A DNA stretch of 64,000 nucleotides from Actinopolyspora mortivallis DSM 44261 (GTDB lineage Bacteria; Actinomycetota; Actinomycetes; Mycobacteriales; Pseudonocardiaceae), in contig NZ_KB913024.1 of NCBI RefSeq assembly GCF_000384035.1, positions 1,769,087 through 1,833,086 of the forward strand, written 5' to 3'. Both the position numbers and the translations under genes were made by a program. The notes below the pieces were generated by a model that was given only the letters and a program-made list of their open reading frames with translations, searched no databases and was not told the origin of the DNA. The stretch's first letter is position 1, and the number at the start of each line of letters is the position of its first letter. Below, one piece after another: positions 1 through 9,231 of the stretch.

Positions 1-1
1 C

Positions 2-424
2 GGGCTGGTTCTGGTGCTGTTGGGCGTCTGGACCGGACTCGTCCCCTTCGTGGGGCCCTACTTCGGTTACGGCTTCGGCGGCGGCCAGCCGTGGGTGTTC
101 ACGGTCGACCGGTTGTGGTTGTGCGTGCTGCCCGCAGCGGCGATCCTGGTGGGCGGTCTGGTCATGATTCCCGCGAGCAACCGTTTCCTGGCCGGAACGG
201 GAGGAGTGCTGGCCCTGGCCGGAGGCGTGTGGTTGCTGGTCGGCCCGAGTCTGAGTCGCCTGTGGGGCACCGAGGGGGTGGCGACCCCGATCGGTTCGCC
301 GCTGGGATCACCCGACATGTGGGTGTGGGCCCAACTCGGTTTCTTCTTCGCCAGCGGTGCCCTGGCCACCATCCTGGCCTCCGTGGCACTGGGGCGGATG
401 AGCGTGCGTTCGGTCCGGGACTGA
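2..424 (+). CDS. Membrane protein of unknown function, 5'-truncated by the window edge
   Basis: The reading frame is open from base 2, so the true start probably lies outside the window; a GTG at 14 is the first internal start candidate. The visible 136-141 residues hold about four hydrophobic stretches (roughly residues 1-20, 32-52, 60-82 and 103-125), so it is an integral membrane protein. The last segment is followed by a short basic tail (GRMSVRSVRD). It is separated by about 150 bases from the hopanoid operon on the same strand and need not belong to it. I do not recognise the family. Confidence 0.6.
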   Translation, partial: GLVLVLLGVWTGLVPFVGPYFGYGFGGGQPWVFTVDRLWLCVLPAAAILVGGLVMIPASNRFLAGTGGVLALAGGVWLLVGPSLSRLWGTEGVATPIGSPLGSPDMWVWAQLGFFFASGALATILASVALGRMSVRSVRD

Positions 425-575
425 GTCCGTCCTCCGTCGTGAAGGGGAGTTCGGGTCCGGCACGCACCGCAACTCACCCGATCGGAGGAGGTCAACAGCC
501 CTGCGCCGTGTCCATCAGCGATCTACGCTGTCGCCAATGGACTCCCTCAACAACTGTGCGGGGTAGGAGGTGGAC

Positions 576-2342
576 ATGGCTGCGATACCGGACCGTGCCC
601 GCCCCGCTCGGCAACCTGCACGATCGTTCGAGGTGGTGCTGCCCGGTCAGCTCCCCGAGACGGGTGACGTGTTGGCACTGGCCCAGTCAGAGAACTTCAC
701 GGTCGCCGCTCGGGTGTTGCCGTACCGGATCAGACAGCATCTGATGGCCGTCTACGGATTCGCCCGCCTCGTCGACTACGCGGGAGACGAAGCCTGCGGC
801 CCCAGGGAGAGGCTGCTCGATCTGCTGGAATCCGATCTGGCCCGCGTCTACGACGGAACCCCGCGTATTCCGTTGATGAGGGCTTTCGCGCCCACCGTGC
901 ACGAGTGCGGGATTCCACGCGAGGTTCCGGCGCGGTTGATCATCGCCAACCGGCGGGACCAGCACGTCCGTCGCTACGAGACGTTCGGGGACCTGCTGGA
1001 CTACTGCGCCTACGCGGCCAATCCGGTGGGAGAGCTCGTGCTCCACGTCTTCGGCCGGGCCGATCCCGAGCTGACCGTGCTCTCCGACCGGATCTGTTCG
1101 GCGCTGCAGATACTCGAACACTCCCAGGACGTGGCTGAGGACTATCGCAGGGGCCGGATCTACCTCCCCTCCGAGGACCTGCGGGACTTCGGGTGCGACG
1201 AATCCGAGTTCGCCGGCAGCACCGCCTCCAACGAATTACGCGCCCTCGTCTGGTTCGAGGTGGACCGGGCCGTGTCGATGCTGCGTGCCGGGCAGCCGCT
1301 GGTGGCCCGGCTGTCCGGCCTGTCGCGGCTGGCGGTGGCGGGATACGTCGCGGGTGGGCTGGCCACGGCCCGCGCCTTCCGACCGGCCGGTTACGACCCG
1401 CTGGCGGTCGGTGTCCGACCGCGCCGCGCACGGATACTCGGCGAGTGGGTCCGGCTCTCCCTGGCCCCGGCACGGGGGAGGGACGACCGGACGCGACGGG
1501 CCTACGAGTACTGCGAACGGATCACCCGGCAGCAGGCCCGCAACTTCTCCTACGGGATCAGGCTGCTTCCCCCGACCAAGCGCCGAGCCCTGTCCGCCGT
1601 GTACGCCTTCGCGCGTCTGGTGGACGACATCGGGGACGGAACAGCCTCCACCGAGGACAAACTGGTGAGACTGCAACGGGCCAGGGACTCGTTGCGCAAC
1701 GTCCACCAGGACGCCAAGGACCCGGTGCTGGTGGCGTTGGCCGACGCTCGGCGGAGACTGCCCGTTCCCCTGGAGGCCTTCCACGAACTCATCGACGGCT
1801 GTGAGGCCGACGTCCGGGGGAACAGTTACGAGACCTTCGAGGAACTCGTGCACTACTGCCGATGCGTGGCCGGCTCCATCGGGCGACTGTCCCTGGGGGT
1901 GTTCGGCCAGCGGGTCACCGGAGTGGCCGCGGAACGCGCCGACGCCCTCGGAGTGGCGTTGCAACTGACGAACATCCTGCGTGACCTGTTGGAGGACCGC
2001 CGTTCCGGGCGGATCTATCTCCCCAGGCAGGATCTGCGCCGTTTCGGAGTGCGACTGGACCTGGACCGACGGGGAGGGTTCACCGACGAGGAGTCGAGAA
2101 TCGCCGAACTGGTGCGTTTCCAGGGACAACGAGCCGAACGTTGGTATGCCGAAGGACTGCGTTTGCTGCCCATGCTGGACCATCGAAGCCGCGCCTGTTG
2201 TGCGGCCATGGCCGGGATCTACCACGAGCTGCTCCGCCGCATCACGGAGGATCCCGGCCTCGTGACGCGGGCGAGGACGAGCCTGCCCGGTTGGCAGAAA
2301 GCGGTCGTGGCCGCGCGTTCCCTGGCCGGGATGACCTCATGA
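576..2342 (+). CDS. hpnCD: Fused HpnC-HpnD squalene/hydroxysqualene synthase, first gene of the hopanoid operon
   Basis: 588 residues, about twice the usual length, made of two trans-isoprenyl diphosphate synthase domains head to tail. Residues ~25-300 resemble HpnC (RLVDYAGDE motif; second motif degenerate, HSQDVAEDYRRGRIYLP). Residues ~305-580 resemble HpnD, with intact Asp-rich motifs RLVDDIGD and NILRDLLEDRRSGRIYLP. In known systems HpnD makes presqualene diphosphate from two farnesyl diphosphates and HpnC converts it to hydroxysqualene; the fusion would channel that intermediate. I chose ATG 576 because AGGAGG (565-570) sits five bases upstream; the GTG at 570 overlaps this ribosome binding site. 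The stop overlaps hpnE (ATGA). A fused pair of CrtB-like enzymes of other use is less likely given the operon. Confidence 0.9.
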   Translation: MAAIPDRARPARQPARSFEVVLPGQLPETGDVLALAQSENFTVAARVLPYRIRQHLMAVYGFARLVDYAGDEACGPRERLLDLLESDLARVYDGTPRIPLMRAFAPTVHECGIPREVPARLIIANRRDQHVRRYETFGDLLDYCAYAANPVGELVLHVFGRADPELTVLSDRICSALQILEHSQDVAEDYRRGRIYLPSEDLRDFGCDESEFAGSTASNELRALVWFEVDRAVSMLRAGQPLVARLSGLSRLAVAGYVAGGLATARAFRPAGYDPLAVGVRPRRARILGEWVRLSLAPARGRDDRTRRAYEYCERITRQQARNFSYGIRLLPPTKRRALSAVYAFARLVDDIGDGTASTEDKLVRLQRARDSLRNVHQDAKDPVLVALADARRRLPVPLEAFHELIDGCEADVRGNSYETFEELVHYCRCVAGSIGRLSLGVFGQRVTGVAAERADALGVALQLTNILRDLLEDRRSGRIYLPRQDLRRFGVRLDLDRRGGFTDEESRIAELVRFQGQRAERWYAEGLRLLPMLDHRSRACCAAMAGIYHELLRRITEDPGLVTRARTSLPGWQKAVVAARSLAGMTS

Positions 2343-3691
2343 GCCCGGGACGAGTCGTGGTAGTCGGCGGAGGACTCGCCGGCATCGCCGCCGCTTTCGG
2401 ATGTCGGGAGGCGGGGCACGAGGTCACCCTGCTGGAGACGCGTTCCAGACTGGGCGGAGCCACCTACTCCTTCCGCCGGGGTGAGCTGACCGTCGACACC
2501 GGACAGCACGTCTTCCTGCGCTGCTACTCCGAGTACACGGAGCTGCTACGTCGCCTGGGAACCGCGGACAGGGTACGGATCCAGCCACGACTGCGGGTGC
2601 CGGTGGTCACCCCACGGGCGCGGTGGACGTTGCGGCGCAACGGACTGCCCGCCCCGGCACACCTGATGCCCGCCCTGTTCGGACACCGCGCCCTCTCCCC
2701 CCGGGAACGGATCGCCGCGGCCCGTACCGCGTTGGCCCTGCGCACGCTGGACCCGAACGATCCGGAGCTGGACAGCACGGACTTCGCCTCCTGGCTGCGC
2801 TCCCGGGGTGAGCCTCGGGCGGCGGTGACGGGACTGTGGGAACTGTTCTGCACCGCCGCGCTCAACGCCCGTCCCGAGCACGCCTCGCTGGCCTCGGCGG
2901 TGAAAGTGTTCCGCACCGGGATGCTGGACACCACCACCGGTGGTGACATCGGAATCATCGAACGCCCCCTCGGCGAGGTACACGGCGACGCCGCCCACAC
3001 CGCCCTGTGCGCGGCGGGAGTGACGGTGTTGCCGCGGAACAAGGTCTCCGGGATACACGGGGAGTTCGGGGACTACCGCGTCCGGGCGAGTGAGGGGGGA
3101 CGCGACCACGAGATCGCGGCGGACGCCGTGGTACTGGCCGTGCCCAACATCGCCGCCGCGAAACTGCTGCGCGACTCGCAACGGTACGAGCACGGGGGGC
3201 AGGCGCTGGAACGTGCCCCGATCGTCAACATCCATGTCCACGTGGAGGATCCGGTCACGGATCTGCCCATGGCGGCCGCACTCGACTCCCCGGTGCAATG
3301 GTTGTTCGACCGCACGGCGGCGGCGGGGGCGGACCGGGGACAGTACCTGGTGGTGTCGCTGTCGGCGGCCCAGGAGCTGATCGAGGCTCCCTCGGCGCGG
3401 TTGCGTGCCGAGTACCTGCCCGCCCTGGAAAACCTGTTCCCGGCGATCCGCCGCAGCCGGGTACTGGACTTCTTCGTCACCCGCGAGCCCGCTGCCACGT
3501 TTCTGCCCGCGCCGGGAACCCGTCGACTACGCCCTCCGGCCGAGACGGAGTATCCCGGTCTGGTGCTGGCCGGAGCCTGGACCGACACCGGATGGCCGGA
3601 CACCCTCGAAGGCGCGGTGCGGAGCGGAAACGCGGCGGCACGGACCGTAGTTCGAGCGATGGACAGCCTGCCCAGTGCGGCGTGGAGGTGA
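2339..3691 (+). CDS. hpnE: HpnE, hydroxysqualene dehydroxylase (FAD amine-oxidase fold)
   Basis: 450 residues. The N-terminus carries the FAD-binding dinucleotide fold (VVVVGGGLAGIAAAF then E at the end of strand two, LLETRSRLGGATYSF), as in the phytoene desaturase/amine oxidase superfamily. The C-terminal FAD motif is visible around AGAWTDTGWPDTLEGAVRSG. HpnE reductively removes the hydroxyl of hydroxysqualene to give squalene, completing the three-protein HpnCDE route. The start ATG overlaps the stop of hpnCD by four bases, indicating translational coupling. Position and length match family members. Confidence 0.92.
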   Translation: MSPGRVVVVGGGLAGIAAAFGCREAGHEVTLLETRSRLGGATYSFRRGELTVDTGQHVFLRCYSEYTELLRRLGTADRVRIQPRLRVPVVTPRARWTLRRNGLPAPAHLMPALFGHRALSPRERIAAARTALALRTLDPNDPELDSTDFASWLRSRGEPRAAVTGLWELFCTAALNARPEHASLASAVKVFRTGMLDTTTGGDIGIIERPLGEVHGDAAHTALCAAGVTVLPRNKVSGIHGEFGDYRVRASEGGRDHEIAADAVVLAVPNIAAAKLLRDSQRYEHGGQALERAPIVNIHVHVEDPVTDLPMAAALDSPVQWLFDRTAAAGADRGQYLVVSLSAAQELIEAPSARLRAEYLPALENLFPAIRRSRVLDFFVTREPAATFLPAPGTRRLRPPAETEYPGLVLAGAWTDTGWPDTLEGAVRSGNAAARTVVRAMDSLPSAAWR

Positions 3692-3694
3692 CGT

Positions 3695-4705
3695 ATGACC
3701 ACGACGGTGCCCTCAGCCCTGGTCAGTGCCAGGGAAACGGTCGATCCGCACCTGCGCCGGGCCGTCGCCCGTCTGGATCCGGACACCCGCAGGGTCAGCG
3801 AGTACCACTTCGGCTGGGTCGCCGCCGACGGAACTCCCGAAGTGCGCTCCGGCAAAGCACTGCGTCCGGCGCTGGTGCTGTTGTCGGCCAGAGCGGGCAA
3901 CGGCGACGAGCGGGCGGCACTGTCCGGGGCCGCCGCGGTAGAGCTGGTGCACAACTTCTCGCTGCTGCACGACGACCTGATGGACGGTGACCTCTCACGC
4001 AGACACCGCCCCACGGCCTGGAGCGTGTTCGGGCGCTCCACGGCCCTGCTGGCGGGGGACGCGTTGCTGGAACTGGCCCACGACGTGGTTCTGGAGGACG
4101 ATTCCCCCCACGCGTTGCGGGCCGCCCGAAGCCTGTCGGGTACGGTGCGCAGCCTCATCGCGGGCCAGGCCGCGGATCTGGACTTCGAGCAGCGTCTCGA
4201 CGTGGGAATAACCGAGTGCCAGCGTATGGTCGCCGGGAAGACGGCGGCCCTGATCGCCTGCTCGTGCTCGATGGGGGCGTTGTTGACGGGAGCCTCCGAA
4301 CACACGGTGCAGCGACTGCACGAGTTCGGGTTCGAGCTGGGAATGGCGTTCCAACTGGTCGACGACCTGCTCGGGGTGTGGGGGGACCCGGAGGAGACCG
4401 GAAAGCCCGTGCTGTCCGATCTGCGGGCGCGTAAGAAGTCGGTGCCCGTGGTGCACGCCCTCAATTCCGGAACCCCAGAGGGGGAGCGGTTGCGGAAGCT
4501 CTACGAACAGCCGGAACCGCTCACCGAGTCCCAGGTGGAACAGGCCGCCGAGCTGCTGCGCGGCGCGGGATCCGCGGAATGGACCCGTGCCGAGAGCGAA
4601 CGCAGGTTGCAGGCGGGGTGTCGCCAGCTGCGACGTGCCGACTGCGAAGGCACCACCGAGGGACTGACCGAACTCGCCGATTTCGTTCTCCGGAGGAACC
4701 AGTGA
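3695..4705 (+). CDS. Polyprenyl (farnesyl/geranylgeranyl-type) diphosphate synthase
   Basis: 336 residues with both aspartate-rich motifs of trans-prenyltransferases: LLHDDLMDGD (~residue 91) and QLVDDLLGVWGD (~residue 217). It condenses isopentenyl diphosphate with allylic diphosphates in the cytosol. Inside a hopanoid operon the expected product is farnesyl diphosphate for HpnCD. Actinobacterial IdsA-type enzymes with the same HNFSLLHDD sequence can make C15 or C20 chains, so chain length cannot be settled by eye. It might also feed the carotenoid genes at 19-25 kb, which have no crtE of their own here. The ribosome binding site GGAGG lies just before ATG 3695, three bases after the hpnE stop; the shc start overlaps its stop (GTGA). 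Confidence 0.88.
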   Translation: MTTTVPSALVSARETVDPHLRRAVARLDPDTRRVSEYHFGWVAADGTPEVRSGKALRPALVLLSARAGNGDERAALSGAAAVELVHNFSLLHDDLMDGDLSRRHRPTAWSVFGRSTALLAGDALLELAHDVVLEDDSPHALRAARSLSGTVRSLIAGQAADLDFEQRLDVGITECQRMVAGKTAALIACSCSMGALLTGASEHTVQRLHEFGFELGMAFQLVDDLLGVWGDPEETGKPVLSDLRARKKSVPVVHALNSGTPEGERLRKLYEQPEPLTESQVEQAAELLRGAGSAEWTRAESERRLQAGCRQLRRADCEGTTEGLTELADFVLRRNQ

Positions 4706-6711
4706 CCGGATCACTGCGCCACACCGAGGTATCGACTCCCGAGGAGGTCGAGGCAGCGGACCCACCGAGTGTCGAAACGGGAGGGTGGGAACTCTCCCGG
4801 ACGGCGGAGCACCGCGAACAGGAACCGGACTGGTTGGGTGCCCTGGAGGCGGCGCGTGACCACCTGCTTTCCCGGCAGCACGAACGCGGCTGGTGGCAGG
4901 GAGAGCTGCAGACCAACGTGACCATGGACGCCGAGGACCTCATGCTGCGCCAGTTCCTCGGCATCCGTACCGCCGAGGAGACGGCCGAGGCCGCCCGGTG
5001 GATCCGCTCCCAGCAGCGTTCCGACGGGACCTGGGGACCGTTCCACGGGGCTCCGGGGGATCTCTCCACCACCGTCGAGGCCTATGTGGCGTTGAAGCTG
5101 GCCGGGGACGACGTCGCCGACGAGCACATGGTCGGAGCCCGGGACTGGATCCTGCGCCAGGGTGGGATCGAACGCACCAGGGTTTTCACCCGGATGTGGC
5201 TGGCCATGTTCGGACAGTGGTCCTGGGACGAACTGCCGTGTATGCCTCCCGAGATCGTGTTCCTGCCCTCCTGGTTCCCGTTGAACCTCGCGGACTGGGG
5301 ATGTTGGGCGCGTCAGACGATCGTGCCGCTGACCGTGGTGAGCACCCTCCGCCCGCAGCGCGAACTCGGGGTCCGCACCGACGAGCTGCGCACCGGCGGT
5401 CCCGTGGGGCGGTTTTCGGGCGCGGAAGGGCAGACCTCCTGGGACAGGTTCTTCCGGGGGCTGGACAGGGCGCTGCACGCCTACGGAAGGCGTCCGCTCC
5501 GACGGGTGCGGGAACAGGCCATCCGTCGTGCGGCCGAGTGGATCGTCGCGCGGCAGGAGGCGGACGGATGTTGGGGTGGGATCCAGCCACCGTGGGTGTA
5601 CTCACTCATCGCGCTGCACCTGTTGGGCTACCAGCTGGACCACCCGGTGCTGCGTGCGGGGATCGACGGCCTGGAGGGGTTCCTGATCCGAGAGGACACA
5701 CCGGCGGGAAGGGTCCGCAGGATGGAGGCGTGTCAGTCCCCGGTCTGGGACACCGTGTTGGGTATCCAGGCCCTGCACGACGCGGGGGTCTGTCGGGATC
5801 ACCCGGCGATGCGGAAGGCACTGGACTACGTCCGCTCCGAGGAGATCACCGTGCGGGGGGACTGGGCTGTGCGGCGGCCGGAGCTTCCGGGGGGAGGTGG
5901 TTGGGCCTTCGAGTTCGAGAACGACAACTACCCCGACATCGACGACACGGCCGAGGTGTTGCTGGCGTTCGCGCGGACCGGCTACGCCACGGAGCAGGGG
6001 GTCGCCCAGGCCGTGTCCCGCGGTCGTCGGTGGCTGCGCGGCATGCGTTCCTCCAACGGTGCCTGGGGCGCCTTCGACGCGGACAACACCCGGTGGCTGG
6101 TCACCAAACTGCCGTTCTGTGACTTCGGTGCCGTGATCGATCCGCCCTCGGTGGACGTGACCGCGCACGTGGTGGAGGCCTTGGTCGAAACCGGTGACGA
6201 CCGCAGCGACCGGGTGGTGCGTGACGGGGTGCGCTGGCTGCTGGAGCAGCAGGAGAACGACGGATCCTGGTACGGACGCTGGGGGGTGAACCATGTCTAC
6301 GGAACGGGAGCGGCGGTTCCGGCCCTGGTGCGCGCGGGGGTGTCCGCCGGGCACAGCGCACTGCGTCGCGCCGTGCGGTGGTTGGAACAGCACCAGAACC
6401 CCGACGGGGGCTGGGGAGAGGACCCGCGTTCCTACGTGGACCCGGCGTGGGTGGGCCGAGGGGAGTCCACCGCCTCGCAGACCGCTTGGGCGTTGTTCGC
6501 CCTACTCGCGGTGGGCAGGCACGACACCCCCGCCGTCCGTGCGGGGATCGCCTTTCTGGTGCGGACACAGCGCCAGGACGGCAGCTGGTCGGAACCGCAG
6601 TTCACCGGCACCGGTTTTCCCGGCGACTTCTACATCAACTACCACCTGTACCGGCAGGTTTTCCCGCTGGCGGCGCTGGGCCGGTATCGACGTGCCGTCC
6701 AGGGGGAGTAG
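4702..6711 (+). CDS. shc: Squalene-hopene cyclase
   Basis: 669 residues, typical family length. The protonating motif is visible as YPDIDDTAE near residue 412, the DXDDTA signature of class II triterpene cyclases. Several QW-type repeats are seen (for example QQRSDGTWGPF, QEADGCWGG, QQENDGSWYGRW, QNPDGGWGED, QRQDGSWSE). The enzyme is a monotopic membrane protein that cyclises squalene to hopene/hopanol. GTG at 4702 overlaps the upstream TGA by the common GTGA arrangement; an open frame extends upstream to 4579 but would intrude into the synthase gene. The N-terminal ~40 residues before the first helix are acidic and poorly conserved. Confidence 0.95.
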   Translation: MTGSLRHTEVSTPEEVEAADPPSVETGGWELSRTAEHREQEPDWLGALEAARDHLLSRQHERGWWQGELQTNVTMDAEDLMLRQFLGIRTAEETAEAARWIRSQQRSDGTWGPFHGAPGDLSTTVEAYVALKLAGDDVADEHMVGARDWILRQGGIERTRVFTRMWLAMFGQWSWDELPCMPPEIVFLPSWFPLNLADWGCWARQTIVPLTVVSTLRPQRELGVRTDELRTGGPVGRFSGAEGQTSWDRFFRGLDRALHAYGRRPLRRVREQAIRRAAEWIVARQEADGCWGGIQPPWVYSLIALHLLGYQLDHPVLRAGIDGLEGFLIREDTPAGRVRRMEACQSPVWDTVLGIQALHDAGVCRDHPAMRKALDYVRSEEITVRGDWAVRRPELPGGGGWAFEFENDNYPDIDDTAEVLLAFARTGYATEQGVAQAVSRGRRWLRGMRSSNGAWGAFDADNTRWLVTKLPFCDFGAVIDPPSVDVTAHVVEALVETGDDRSDRVVRDGVRWLLEQQENDGSWYGRWGVNHVYGTGAAVPALVRAGVSAGHSALRRAVRWLEQHQNPDGGWGEDPRSYVDPAWVGRGESTASQTAWALFALLAVGRHDTPAVRAGIAFLVRTQRQDGSWSEPQFTGTGFPGDFYINYHLYRQVFPLAALGRYRRAVQGE

Positions 6712-6714
6712 CCG

Positions 6715-7371
6715 ATGCCTCCGGAGCTGCTGGTCTGCGCCCCCCTGCGACTGGAGGCCCGCGCCCTGCGCGGCTGCCCCGAGCTGCGGGTGAGGCGTAC
6801 CGGTTACGGACGGCGGCGCAGCGTTCGTGCCGTCGAGCGGATCTCCGGGATCGGATTCGGTGCGCTGGCGGTGGCCGGATTGGGGGGTGGTCTCGATCCC
6901 ACACTTCGTTCCGGGGACGTGGTCGTGGGAACCGAGGTGCTTTCGGCGGGGCGGCGGCTGAGCTCGCACGCCCCCGAAGTACTGGCTCGTGAGTTGCGTC
7001 GTGTCGTACCACGGGTTCGCCTCGGGGTGGTGGTCACCAGCGACCACCCCGTGCTCGGAGCGCAACGCCGGGCGCTGGCGGAGAGCGGCGCGACGGTGGT
7101 GGACATGGAGTCGGGGGAGTTGGCCGTGGCTGCGGGGAAACATCCGTTCGCGGTCGTGCGTGTGGTGTTGGACACCTCCGAACAGCCCCTGCTCGCCCCG
7201 GGGGCGCCGCGGCGACTGGTCGGGGCGTTGCGACGACTGCGCGATACCGGGCTCCCGCTGCTGCGCTGGTCACGCGCGGTGGTGGGGGACGGTTCGCTGG
7301 AAACTGTTCGATCTCGCTGGAGCAAAGAGGTTCCGTCATGGGTATCCCAGTGCGGCAGGCCGTCCGCGTAG
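6715..7371 (+). CDS. hpnG: HpnG-type adenosylhopane nucleosidase/phosphorylase
   Basis: 218 residues of the MTA/SAH nucleosidase-phosphorylase fold. A glycine-rich core (AVAGLGGGLDPTLRSGDVVVG), the VVDMESGELA segment that contacts the ribose, and the catalytic-loop region (VVRVVLDTSEQ) are visible. HpnG releases adenine from adenosylhopane, leading to ribosylhopane, the base of the extended C35 hopanoids. It starts three bases after shc and its 3' end overlaps hpnH by 34 bases. It is short and the least conserved member of the operon, but position and motifs agree. Confidence 0.85.
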   Translation: MPPELLVCAPLRLEARALRGCPELRVRRTGYGRRRSVRAVERISGIGFGALAVAGLGGGLDPTLRSGDVVVGTEVLSAGRRLSSHAPEVLARELRRVVPRVRLGVVVTSDHPVLGAQRRALAESGATVVDMESGELAVAAGKHPFAVVRVVLDTSEQPLLAPGAPRRLVGALRRLRDTGLPLLRWSRAVVGDGSLETVRSRWSKEVPSWVSQCGRPSA

Positions 7372-8339
7372 GGGCGTATCTGGCCAAGCAAAAAATTCTT
7401 CGTCGAAAGAAGTTCGCTCTGACGTTGGAGCTGGAGCCGCTGTTCGCCTGCAACCTCGCCTGCGCGGGGTGTGGCAAGATCCAGCATCCGGCCAACGTGC
7501 TCAAGCAGCGTATGCCGGTGGACCAGGCGCTTTCCGCGGTCGAGGAGTGCGGGGCCCCCGTGGTGTCCATCGCGGGTGGGGAACCGTTGATGCATCCCGA
7601 GATCGAAGTGCTCGTGGCCGAGCTGGTCAAGCGGAAGAAGTTCGTCTATCTGTGCACCAACGCGCTGTTGATGCCGCGCAAGATCGACAAGATCGAACCC
7701 TCGCCGTACTTCTCCTGGGCTGTGCACATCGACGGGCTCGAGGAGCGCCACGACGCTTCGGTGAGCAAGAAGGGCGTCTTCGCCCAGGCGGTGGACAACA
7801 TCAAGGACGCCCAGCGGCGTGGTTTCCGCGTGACGACCAACAGCACCTTCTTCAGCACCGACACCCCCAAGACCGTGGTGGACGTCCTGGACTATCTCAA
7901 CGACGAACTCCAGGTCGACCAGATGATGCTGTCGCCGGCCTACGCCTATGACAAGGCGCCGGACCAGGAACACTTCCTCGGCGTGGAAGAAACCCGAGAG
8001 CTGTTCAAGAAAGCTTTCGCGGACGGGCGTCGCAAGAAGTGGCGGCTCAACCACTCGCCGCTGTTCCTGGACTTCCTCGAAGGCAAACGGGACTTCGCCT
8101 GCACGGCCTGGGCCATCCCCTCGTACTCGTTGTACGGCTGGCAACGCCCCTGCTACCTCATGGCCGACGGATACGCCCAGTCCTACCGCGAACTCCTCGA
8201 GGAGACCGACTGGGAGTCCTACGGCCGGGGTCGGGACTCGCGCTGCGCGAACTGCATGGCCCACTGCGGCTACGAGCCCACCGCCGTGTTGGCCACCATG
8301 GGATCGTTGCGGGAGTCACTGCGGGCGCTGCGCGGATGA
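7338..8339 (+). CDS. hpnH: HpnH, radical SAM adenosylhopane synthase
   Basis: 333 residues. The radical SAM cluster motif CxxxCxxC is C38-N-L-A-C42-A-G-C45, preceded by LELEPLFA as in HpnH. SVAGGEPLM-type GGE motif is present as SIAGGEPLMHPEI, and four C-terminal cysteines (CANCMAHCGYEP region and upstream C) fit an auxiliary SPASM-like tail. HpnH adds a 5'-deoxyadenosyl radical to diploptene, forming adenosylhopane, the substrate of HpnG. The start MGIPVRQ matches family N-termini and overlaps the end of hpnG by 34 bases. No hpnO, ispG or dxs follows, unlike larger actinomycete hopanoid clusters. Confidence 0.94.
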   Translation: MGIPVRQAVRVGAYLAKQKILRRKKFALTLELEPLFACNLACAGCGKIQHPANVLKQRMPVDQALSAVEECGAPVVSIAGGEPLMHPEIEVLVAELVKRKKFVYLCTNALLMPRKIDKIEPSPYFSWAVHIDGLEERHDASVSKKGVFAQAVDNIKDAQRRGFRVTTNSTFFSTDTPKTVVDVLDYLNDELQVDQMMLSPAYAYDKAPDQEHFLGVEETRELFKKAFADGRRKKWRLNHSPLFLDFLEGKRDFACTAWAIPSYSLYGWQRPCYLMADGYAQSYRELLEETDWESYGRGRDSRCANCMAHCGYEPTAVLATMGSLRESLRALRG

Positions 8340-8510
8340 CGTCGCTCGGTGTGGCTGTACTCACCGGGAACGGTCCGTTAGGGTGCTGCCGGGATACAGT
8401 GAGTCGCGGGTGAGCGTCCATCGCGCCGCTTTCGCCACGCCCACAGCGCGATGAAACCGTCCACGGCACCGGATGCGGGAGGTCTCCCGTCCGTGCCGCG
8501 TGAGGTAGAC

Positions 8511-9212
8511 ATGCACACATCGACCACCGTTCAGCTGGGTGGGATCCGGACCCAACTCGTCCACGCGGGTAAGAAGCTGCTCGAAACCACCCTCGCTCCC
8601 CTCGGGTTGTTCTATCTGTTGCTCAACCTGACCGATCTGACGGGAGGTCTGCTGGCGGCCCTCGGATGGGTACTCGCCGCCGTGGGCTGCCGGCTGGTGC
8701 TCCGGACCCGCGTCCCCGCGGCTCTGGTGCTCACCACGGCCCTGTTGGTCGTGCGCACGGTGGTCGGCCTGCTGTCCCAGAGCACGTTCCTGTACTTCCT
8801 CCAGCCGAGCCTGCAGAACTTCCTGATAGCGGCTCTGCTGCTGGTCACGGTTCCCTTCGAACGGACCTTCCTCGCACGGCTCGCCGACGACTTCTGCGTC
8901 TTTCCTCCCACGCTGTTCGGACACGTGGCGATCCGACGCTTCTTCAGGCGGGTCTCCCTGCTGTGGGCTGCCGTGTTCACGGCCAACGGCGCGATCACGT
9001 TGTGGATGCTGGCGCAGCGTACCGTCGAGGAGTTCCTGCTGGTGAGCACGGCGGGTTCGTACGGTCTGATCGCGCTGGCCGCTTTGTTCTCCCTGGTGTG
9101 GTTCCGCAGGGAACTGCGGGGGCACGGGATCAGACTGCTCTTTGGTACCGGGGGGCCGGCGTCGTTCGCGGCGTGGGCACGGCCGCTTCCCGAACCCTCC
9201 GCCTCGCGTTGA
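8511..9212 (+). CDS. VC0807-like membrane protein of unknown function
   Basis: 233 residues with about six hydrophobic segments (TLAPLGLFYLLLNL, GGLLAALGWVLAAVG, ALVLTTALLVV, FLIAALLLV, SLLWAAVFTANG, LIALAALFSLVWF). The sequence pattern (QSTFLYFLQPSLQN; DDFCVFPP; RRFFRRVSLLWA) is that of the VC0807-family membrane proteins common in actinobacteria; their role is not established. I placed the start at ATG 8511, preceded by GAGG, rather than the in-frame ATG at 8451. It converges on the SDR gene with only 19 bases between the stops. About 170 bases separate it from hpnH, so hopanoid involvement is not implied. Confidence 0.7.
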   Translation: MHTSTTVQLGGIRTQLVHAGKKLLETTLAPLGLFYLLLNLTDLTGGLLAALGWVLAAVGCRLVLRTRVPAALVLTTALLVVRTVVGLLSQSTFLYFLQPSLQNFLIAALLLVTVPFERTFLARLADDFCVFPPTLFGHVAIRRFFRRVSLLWAAVFTANGAITLWMLAQRTVEEFLLVSTAGSYGLIALAALFSLVWFRRELRGHGIRLLFGTGGPASFAAWARPLPEPSASR

Positions 9213-9231
9213 GAGGAACGTCGAGCGACGC

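Noticed and set aside
4579-4701. Longer N-terminus for squalene-hopene cyclase
   Set aside because: It would sit inside the preceding synthase gene; the GTG at 4702 with GTGA overlap fits the coupling seen across the operon.
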